DNA of 14,415 nucleotides. Origin: Campylobacteraceae bacterium. GTDB taxonomy: Bacteria > Campylobacterota > Campylobacteria > Campylobacterales > Sulfurovaceae. A program made the translations under genes and the position numbers. Of this stretch, positions 1 through 5,630 are shown in pieces; the first letter of the stretch is position 1, and every line of letters starts with the position of its first letter. The stretch is from assembly GCA_027002665.1 (NCBI GenBank), contig JALWZK010000236.1, positions 1 through 14,415 of the forward strand. The letters are read 5' to 3'. The notes under the pieces were generated by a model. The model had not been told where the DNA came from. It saw nothing but the letters and a program-made list of their open reading frames with translations, and did no database searches.

Positions 1-404
1 TGAGAGTTGTTACAGGTGTAGTAGGAAATGATATTCATGTAGTAGCCAATAGGCTAATTGAAATCTCTCTAAAAGAGAGGGGTTTTGAAGTATTTAATCT
101 GGGAGTAAACACATATCTTGAAGAGTTTATTGATGCAGTAATTGAGACGGACGCTGATGTGCTACTTATATCTTCATTAAATGGAGAGGCTGAAGGGTGG
201 AGTAGAGATTTACTATTTTTAAAGAGTAGATTTGACTTAGATGGAGTGCTATTTGTTATTGGTGGAAATCTTAGTGTAGGAGAGGCAAGAGAGGAGGAGA
301 TTATTCCGAAGTATAAAGCCTATGGTTATGATTTAGTTTTTCATCAAGTTGATTTAAATATTGGTCTTGATATTGTTGAAGATACTCTCAAGGGAAAAAG
401 ATAG
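1..404 (+). CDS. glmS: Glutamate (methylaspartate) mutase small subunit, B12-binding; 5' end lacks one base
   Basis: The frame is open from the window's first bases (TG of a presumed ATG) to TAG at 402-404, giving about 134 residues, the normal length for the sigma (S/MutS) subunit of coenzyme-B12-dependent glutamate mutase. It binds adenosylcobalamin base-off/His-on and pairs with GlmE to interconvert L-glutamate and (2S,3S)-3-methylaspartate in the cytoplasm. Visible motifs: D11-I-H13-V-V-A16 (family DxHxxG, H13 being the expected cobalt ligand), S58-S-L60 (SxL) and G88-G89. The last glycine of DxHxxG is alanine here, which is unusual. The stop overlaps the GTG start of glmE by one base (TAGTG), so the two subunits are translationally coupled. 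This glmS is unrelated to glucosamine-6-phosphate synthase, which shares the symbol. The promoter lies outside the window. Confidence 0.93.
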   Translation, partial: RVVTGVVGNDIHVVANRLIEISLKERGFEVFNLGVNTYLEEFIDAVIETDADVLLISSLNGEAEGWSRDLLFLKSRFDLDGVLFVIGGNLSVGEAREEEIIPKYKAYGYDLVFHQVDLNIGLDIVEDTLKGKR

Positions 405-1756
405 TGTTTCAAACAGAGAGAAGGATTATTACAAATAGTCCATATACAGACAGTTTTGATTTTGATGAGATAAGAGATTTTATTAGCAGAGCCAGTAAAA
501 ATCTATTTATATCACACAAGTTTAAAAATAGTAATAAAATCTTAGTTCAACCAAGAGGTGGATTTCCAACCTATGAGAAGGTGTTTAAACTCTATGAGGA
601 GTTTGTAAATGCTGGAGTTGATATTTTGCCATTAACCATAGATAGTAATACGAGATTAAACGATTATGAGATGGCAAAGAAGATGTTAATTTTATCTGAA
701 GAGAGCGATGAGAATATGTTAAATGGGTATCCACTTATTACACATGGATATAGAACGACAAGGGAGATGGTAACCCATTTTGATACTCCAATAAGTTTAA
801 GACATGGAACTCCAGATGCAAGACTACTTGTAGAAGTCGCCTTGGCATCTGGAATATTTGAGATAGAGGGGGGACCAATTACATATCTACTTCCATACTC
901 AAAAAATTTTCCATTGGATAAGGCATTTCTATATTGGAAATATGTGGAGAGAGTCTGTGCAGACTACTCAAAACTCAATGAGCCAATAAATAGAGAGTCT
1001 TTTGGACCATTAACTGCTACACTTCAACCCCCTGCTATTGTAATTGTTATTCAACTATTGGAGATGTTACTCTCCTTAGAGGAGGGAGTTAAATCTTTCT
1101 CGGTCAGTTTCTCTCAGACAGGCTCTATGTTACAGGATATAGTTACCTCCAATGTAATAAAAAAAATGGCAAGAAAATATGCCAATATGTTTGGATATGG
1201 CGATGTAGAAATTCATCTTGTATATCATCAATGGATGGGTGCGTTTCCAAGAGATAAAGAGTTCTCCGACTCTCTCATAAATACATCTACAGTTATTGCA
1301 GCTCTCGTCAGAGCTGATAAAATCATTACTAAGACGAGAGATGAGGCCTTTGGTATCCCTACTCCTGAAGTTAATGCAAGAGCTGTTAGCAATACTCAAT
1401 ATACTTTAAATATCTTAAAGGGTTTACCAACTATTAGTGACGCAGAGGAGGAGGAGAACTTAACAGAGATGGTAGATGATATTATGGAGGCTGTCTTAAA
1501 TGACCCAGCAGATACACTCTGGAGACAGGTCTTTAACTCCATAAAAAATGGTATAATAGATATTCCATTCTCTCCACATATTATAAATAGAGGCGAAGCA
1601 ATTACAGTCAGGGATAAAAATTACAATATTAGATTTTATAAACGGGGAAATATTCCAATTAGTGATAGATGTTTGGATTATGAGAGGTCAAAAATAGACT
1701 TAGGTGGTAAGAGTTTAGTTGAAAATATTATCCATGACATTGGGATTATGTTATAA
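404..1756 (+). CDS. glmE: Glutamate (methylaspartate) mutase catalytic subunit E
   Basis: This 450-residue protein matches the epsilon (E/MutE) subunit of glutamate mutase, the TIM-barrel that binds glutamate and the adenosyl moiety and carries out the radical carbon-skeleton rearrangement. Compared from memory with the Clostridium cochlearium enzyme, the key residues are present at a nearly constant offset of 15-16: the arginine claw R51, R84 and R133 (family R66, R100, R149), base E155 (E171), Y161 and Y165 (Y177, Y181), and K310/E314 near the adenosyl group (K326/E330). Motifs such as LRHGTPDARLL, YHQWMGAFP and EAFGIPTPE are typical. It is about 30 residues shorter than the usual ~483, mainly at the two ends. 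The GTG start is supported by AAGGG at 390-394. The retained claw argues that the substrate really is glutamate/methylaspartate. The stop codon overlaps a promoter-like sequence for the next gene. Confidence 0.95.
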   Translation: MFQTERRIITNSPYTDSFDFDEIRDFISRASKNLFISHKFKNSNKILVQPRGGFPTYEKVFKLYEEFVNAGVDILPLTIDSNTRLNDYEMAKKMLILSEESDENMLNGYPLITHGYRTTREMVTHFDTPISLRHGTPDARLLVEVALASGIFEIEGGPITYLLPYSKNFPLDKAFLYWKYVERVCADYSKLNEPINRESFGPLTATLQPPAIVIVIQLLEMLLSLEEGVKSFSVSFSQTGSMLQDIVTSNVIKKMARKYANMFGYGDVEIHLVYHQWMGAFPRDKEFSDSLINTSTVIAALVRADKIITKTRDEAFGIPTPEVNARAVSNTQYTLNILKGLPTISDAEEEENLTEMVDDIMEAVLNDPADTLWRQVFNSIKNGIIDIPFSPHIINRGEAITVRDKNYNIRFYKRGNIPISDRCLDYERSKIDLGGKSLVENIIHDIGIML

Positions 1757-1757
1757 T
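1749..1757 (+). promoter_or_regulatory. Candidate extended -10 promoter for the LysM-glmL-ligase genes
   Basis: TGTTATAAT is a perfect extended -10 element (TGNTATAAT). It overlaps the glmE stop codon (TAA 1754-1756) and lies about 33 bases before the LysM-protein start. No good -35 hexamer sits at 17 bases, which is common for extended -10 promoters and in Campylobacterota. It would allow the downstream genes to be expressed separately from glmS-glmE. In an AT-rich genome a chance match is possible. Confidence 0.5.
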
Positions 1758-1789
1758 CTTAAAAAAATACAACTTCAATAGGAAAAGTG

Positions 1790-2866
1790 ATGTTTAGTAA
1801 AGATAATTATGACGGAAAAGAGAATTACAAGAGAGAGAGAGAGAGTAGATTAGAGCAGATGGAGCATCTTAATCGTCAAGCACAAGATGAGTTTAATGAC
1901 TCTTTTTTTAATAGAAGTGATAATTTTAGTGATTACCATAAAAATAGTAATAACTATATTCATGAAGAGGAGGGTTTTACTTATCATGATGAAAAAAAGG
2001 GTGGTGGAAAAGGTAAAAAAATCATATTATCAATAGTAGCTATAGGAGCTTTAAGTGCCTTTGGATACTATCTGGGATTCAACCACTCTAATAGTGTCAA
2101 TAAAGAGAATTTAAAAGCTTGTGTTGAGCAGAATGATAAAAATGACGATAAGATAAAAGATTCCGATAAGTTAGCAATATCTCAAAAACTTGCTACCTCT
2201 TCCGAGAATATGCAATCTTTGCAACAGGAAGCTATACCTACAAGAACTCCAGAACCAATAGTTACACCCAATGCAGAGAATAGAATAGTAACAACCACTA
2301 TAGCTAAACCGAGCCATACCTCTACCCCTACCCCTACAGCTACACCTATTAAAAAAGAGATAAAAGATATAGAAGTTACTCAGACTCATAAAGAGGATAC
2401 CGATATTAAAAAGAGTGATAAGATAGAAGCGAAAGAAAATAATATAAAAGCAACAGTAAATAAGATGAAAAAAGAGAGTAGAATTGTAACAAATAATAGA
2501 AAAAATAGAAAAATCAATAAACCTCAATATATAGTGGTGACAGTTAAAAAGGGGGATACTCTTGCTTCACTTGCAGATAAATATTATGGTAACCCTATGG
2601 ATTTTAAGAGAATCGTAAGAGCTAATAGAGATATAAGAAGTTCCCACTCCCAGCTTCATCTTGGACAGAGAGTAATTATACCAATTGTGACGCATAGTAA
2701 AAATGTGAGATTGGTTAAAGTGAGAAAGGGTGATACCTTAATGTCTATTGCAAAGCGATATTATGGGAGTAGTAAAAAGTATCAGAAGATTATAGATGCT
2801 AACTATAAGATAAAAAATATCCATACACCCCTACATGTTGGAGAGATAATTCGTGTGCCACGATAG
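1790..2866 (+). CDS. Single-pass membrane protein with two periplasmic LysM domains
   Basis: I choose ATG 1790 (358 residues) over the adjacent in-frame GTG 1787, because AGGA at 1780-1783 is then 6 bases away. Domains in order: a charged, Asn/Asp-rich cytoplasmic N-terminus (about 1-75, ending in a Lys/Gly-rich stretch); one membrane helix (about 77-95, IILSIVAIGALSAFGYYLGF); a charged periplasmic linker with a Pro/Thr-rich part (TPTPTATP); a Lys-rich stretch; then two C-terminal LysM domains beginning VTVKKGDTLASLADKYYG and VKVRKGDTLMSIAKRYYG. LysM domains bind peptidoglycan or other GlcNAc polymers. The gene sits between glmE and glmL and overlaps glmL by 14 bases, so it is part of the mutase operon, which I know no precedent for. 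No catalytic domain is visible; a scaffold or anchoring role is inference. It contains an (AG)8 tract near its start. Confidence 0.88.
   Translation: MFSKDNYDGKENYKRERESRLEQMEHLNRQAQDEFNDSFFNRSDNFSDYHKNSNNYIHEEEGFTYHDEKKGGGKGKKIILSIVAIGALSAFGYYLGFNHSNSVNKENLKACVEQNDKNDDKIKDSDKLAISQKLATSSENMQSLQQEAIPTRTPEPIVTPNAENRIVTTTIAKPSHTSTPTPTATPIKKEIKDIEVTQTHKEDTDIKKSDKIEAKENNIKATVNKMKKESRIVTNNRKNRKINKPQYIVVTVKKGDTLASLADKYYGNPMDFKRIVRANRDIRSSHSQLHLGQRVIIPIVTHSKNVRLVKVRKGDTLMSIAKRYYGSSKKYQKIIDANYKIKNIHTPLHVGEIIRVPR
1830..1845 (+). repeat. (AG)8 dinucleotide tract in the start region of the LysM gene
   Basis: Sixteen bases of uninterrupted AG lie in codons 14-19 of the LysM-protein gene, coding for Lys-Arg-Glu-Arg-Glu-Ser. 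Loss or gain of one unit would shift the frame close to the start. Dinucleotide tracts of this kind are phase-variation sites in Helicobacter, but AGA and GAG codons are frequent everywhere in this window, so chance is a real alternative. Confidence 0.9.
2318..2347 (+). repeat. Low-complexity Thr-Pro coding repeat in the periplasmic linker
   Basis: Degenerate ACC/ACT-CCT units encode alternating Thr and Pro (TSTPTPTATP) between the membrane helix and the LysM domains. It is likely an extended flexible linker. Thr/Pro-rich linkers can be O-glycosylated, and a PMT-family transferase lies downstream, but the link is speculative. Confidence 0.7.
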
Positions 2867-4055
2867 TCATAAATTACAGATAGATATAGGTAGCACCTAT
2901 TTTAAGATAAGTGCAGATGGAAAAACAGAGCAGTATTTTAGAAACTTTAACACAAATATATATGATGATATAGAAGATAAGTGTGGAGAGTTAATATCTA
3001 AATACCATAAAGATAATGTATTTATCTGTAGTTCAGCAAATGGTGGATTAAGCACCCTAATTATAGGGATTAGTTCACTATTTAGCATTAAATATGCCAC
3101 CAATATAGCATTTAATTCCGGTATTAATATTATAGATACACTTCTCTACTCTAAGATAGATGAGGCAATACCTCCTACGGAGATAATTGATGTGGTTATT
3201 ATTGCGGGTGGAATTGAGAAGGTTAAATCTAAGTTTGACAATAGACTATTAGAGTATTTAAAGCGGGTTAAGTATTCTAATATTGTATATGTCGGAAATG
3301 GAACAGATAGAGAGTTTCTCAGAAAAAATATAGAAAATCTGGTTATCTTAGAAAACATTATAGATAATAGACTTCAAATTAGAGAAAAGGAGCTAAAGGA
3401 GTATCTAACAAATCTATATCAGAGCGATATTGTAGGCAAAGAGGAGATAAAAAAGTTATATAGTATCACCTCTAATCAGATATACTCAACTCCATATATT
3501 GTAAATAGGTCTCTTCTGAAGCTAAGAGATATTTATGATGTGGCCGACCCATTCTTAGTTATAGATATTGGAGGGGCGACTACAGATATTCACTATAGCA
3601 CAGATTTAATAGTAGATAATAACATCTTGACAGATAGTGGCTACGATAGATTAGTATTTAAAAAACTTGGAGTCTATAAATCGAGAGAGAGTCTAATATT
3701 TAGTGCCAAGAGTAATGAGTTTGTATATGAACTTCTGAACTATCTTATGGTAAATGAGAATATCTTAGAGGAGGATACTCCGAAGGCTACCACTATCCTT
3801 ATGCAGTTAGCTATATTTCTGGTTCTATATCAAGTCTCAAAGAAGAATAGTGAATATATATCTCTAAAATTGGATATTTTAAATAGTATAGTGGTAACGG
3901 GTGGGGTCTCAAAGGTATTATCTCAAGATGATATAGATAGAATAGTTAAATTTTTCTATAAAAAGATACTCCATTTTGATACTATTCCAGCGATTATTAT
4001 AGATAGAGAGTATAAAATTTGGACTTTGGGAATGGAAGAGGTGCATAATGTCTAA
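2853..4055 (+). CDS. glmL: Glutamate mutase accessory protein GlmL (MutL), actin-like ATPase
   Basis: GlmL/MutL proteins are encoded with glutamate mutase and belong to the ASKHA (actin/Hsp70/sugar kinase) fold. They are believed to reactivate or protect the B12 enzyme. Evidence here: N-terminal phosphate-1 motif D11-I-G-S-T15, phosphate-2 motif D238-I-G-G-A-T-T-D245, a C-terminal glycine-rich SIVVTGGVSKVL segment, and position directly after mutase genes. The GTG start has GGAGAG (2840-2845) seven bases upstream. The start lies inside the preceding LysM gene (14-base overlap), and the end overlaps the next gene by 8 bases. At 400 residues it is shorter than the ~460 typical of clostridial MutL. 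Its presence supports a functioning mutase. Confidence 0.9.
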   Translation: MCHDSHKLQIDIGSTYFKISADGKTEQYFRNFNTNIYDDIEDKCGELISKYHKDNVFICSSANGGLSTLIIGISSLFSIKYATNIAFNSGINIIDTLLYSKIDEAIPPTEIIDVVIIAGGIEKVKSKFDNRLLEYLKRVKYSNIVYVGNGTDREFLRKNIENLVILENIIDNRLQIREKELKEYLTNLYQSDIVGKEEIKKLYSITSNQIYSTPYIVNRSLLKLRDIYDVADPFLVIDIGGATTDIHYSTDLIVDNNILTDSGYDRLVFKKLGVYKSRESLIFSAKSNEFVYELLNYLMVNENILEEDTPKATTILMQLAIFLVLYQVSKKNSEYISLKLDILNSIVVTGGVSKVLSQDDIDRIVKFFYKKILHFDTIPAIIIDREYKIWTLGMEEVHNV

Positions 4056-5613
4056 TATAAGAGAGTTATTAGAGGTGGCAAGTAGGGAATTACCTGATAA
4101 GATAGCATTGGTTGAAAATGAGAAGAGATATAGCTATAGAGAGCTTCTACAACGGGTAAATCAGTTGGCAAACTACTTTAACCAATTAGATTTAGAAGAT
4201 GGTGCAAGAATTGCAATATACTCCAATAAGAGTTCAGAGCAGGTTATAGCTATCCTATCAGTCCTATCAACCAGATATGTGATAGTCCCAATTGTAAGAT
4301 TTTTAAAGCCTAACCAGATAGAGTATATTATAGATGACGCTTCAATCTCACTAATTATTACAGATAGAACCAAAATAGATAGCGTTAAAGCAATTAACTT
4401 TAAAGGTAAAGTTATAACTTTTGAACCTATAGATGATGAGTTGGTATCCTTTAAAGAGATATATAAATGTTTTAACCCCAGATACAGCACAACCATAGAT
4501 GAGAATAGTAATGCAGTTATAACATACAGTTTTGGGAGCGACGGAAAGCAGAAAGGGATTATTATTAGCCATAAAAATCTTATGGAGGGGGCAGAGATAG
4601 TATCTCAATATCTTAAGTTAAGAGAAGATGATGTTATATCTGGATTACTCTCATTTAATCTCGATTATGGACTAAATCAGATATTCTGCTCTCTATATAA
4701 AAAAGCTACCCTTGCTGTCCATAAGTTTATACTACCAAGTGGCTTTTTTGCCCATCTTATACGAGATAGAGTTACCATCTTGGCTCTAATGCCGGTATAT
4801 ATTTCTAAGATGTTTGATGAAAATCCTCACAAATTACCCATACCACAACAGTTAAATGGAGTTCGAGTTATAACCTCATCAGGTGGAAATATAACCAGAG
4901 AGATGATAAAAAAGATAGATAGATATTTTAAAAAAGCTGAGTTCTATTCAATGCACGGATTGACAGAGGCATTTCGCTCAACATATCTTGAGCCATCTCA
5001 AATTCATATAAGACCAACCTCTATCGGTAAAGCTGTGCCGAGAGTAGAGGTCTATATTATTGATGAGAATGGGTTAGAGTGTAAAGATTTTGAGATTGGA
5101 GAGCTTATACATAGAGGAGCCGGTATATATAAAGGTTACTGGAATAGCCCTGAAGAGACAGAGAAGAGATTTAAAAATATCTCTATCTTAAGTAGGGTAA
5201 TAGATTTAACAGAGGAGGAGTTAGACGAAATAGTTGTGCAATCTGGAGATTTTGTATATAGAGATAGAGAGGGGTATATCTATTTTGTAGATAGAAAAGA
5301 TGATATGATAAAGACAAATGGATATAGGGTAAGCCCCAAAGAGATTGAGACTGTTATAGAGAGAAACTTTAAAGATATAGATAGATGTGCCGTATTTAGT
5401 ATTCCAAATGAGGAGATAGAGGAGGAGATTGTATTAGTATATAGTGCTAAGAGTAAAATCCCTAAGAATAGAATAGTGTTTGAATTAAAAAAGTATCTTG
5501 CTACCTATATGATACCAACCACCATAATATATAAGAAAGAGCTTCCTCTAAAGGCCTCTCATGAAGAGGTAGTAGATAAGAAAACATTGAGAGATGAGGT
5601 TTTGGGAATATAG
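4048..5613 (+). CDS. AMP-forming acyl/aminoacyl ligase (ANL superfamily), resembling exosortase-A-associated ligases
   Basis: This 521-residue cytoplasmic protein has the ANL adenylation fold, which activates a carboxylate with ATP and then forms a thioester. Core motifs: A3 phosphate loop S161-F-G-S-D-G-K-Q-K-G170, A5 H303-G-L-T-E307, A7 S399-G-D401, and A8 hinge D415-R-K-D-D-M-I-K followed by NGYRVSPKEIE. The stretch HGLTEAFRSTYL...RPTSIGKAVP...GELIHRGAGIYKGYW resembles, from memory, the ligase family found with exosortase A. No exosortase or PEP-CTERM protein is present here. The C-terminal A10 region (P500-R515) lacks the usual G-K pair: aligned on VDKKTLR, the catalytic lysine position holds valine. 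The start overlaps glmL by 8 bases, with a GGAAGAGG ribosome site. The context suggests the substrate is the mutase product 3-methylaspartate, an inference. Confidence 0.85.
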   Translation: MSNIRELLEVASRELPDKIALVENEKRYSYRELLQRVNQLANYFNQLDLEDGARIAIYSNKSSEQVIAILSVLSTRYVIVPIVRFLKPNQIEYIIDDASISLIITDRTKIDSVKAINFKGKVITFEPIDDELVSFKEIYKCFNPRYSTTIDENSNAVITYSFGSDGKQKGIIISHKNLMEGAEIVSQYLKLREDDVISGLLSFNLDYGLNQIFCSLYKKATLAVHKFILPSGFFAHLIRDRVTILALMPVYISKMFDENPHKLPIPQQLNGVRVITSSGGNITREMIKKIDRYFKKAEFYSMHGLTEAFRSTYLEPSQIHIRPTSIGKAVPRVEVYIIDENGLECKDFEIGELIHRGAGIYKGYWNSPEETEKRFKNISILSRVIDLTEEELDEIVVQSGDFVYRDREGYIYFVDRKDDMIKTNGYRVSPKEIETVIERNFKDIDRCAVFSIPNEEIEEEIVLVYSAKSKIPKNRIVFELKKYLATYMIPTTIIYKKELPLKASHEEVVDKKTLRDEVLGI

Positions 5614-5616
5614 ATT

Positions 5617-5622
5617 AGAAGG
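5617..5622 (+). promoter_or_regulatory. Ribosome binding site that points to an AUU start of pbpC
   Basis: AGAAGG lies 8 bases before ATT at 5631, and 3 bases after the ligase stop codon. No ATG, GTG or TTG occurs in the pbpC frame between the in-frame TAG at 5616-5618 and TTG 5766. This site therefore decides the start: it fits ATT 5631 and is too close (2 bases) to ATT 5625. Confidence 0.6.
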
Positions 5623-5630
5623 CTATTCCA

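Noticed and set aside
1130..1399. Antisense open frame within glmE, and similar ones within other genes
   Set aside because: They lie opposite or out of frame with well-supported genes and show no recognisable domain or ribosome site; they reflect the skewed codon use.
4048..5613. A complete exosortase/PEP-CTERM system
   Set aside because: Only the ligase resembles that system; no exosortase, PEP-CTERM substrate or other marker gene is in the window.
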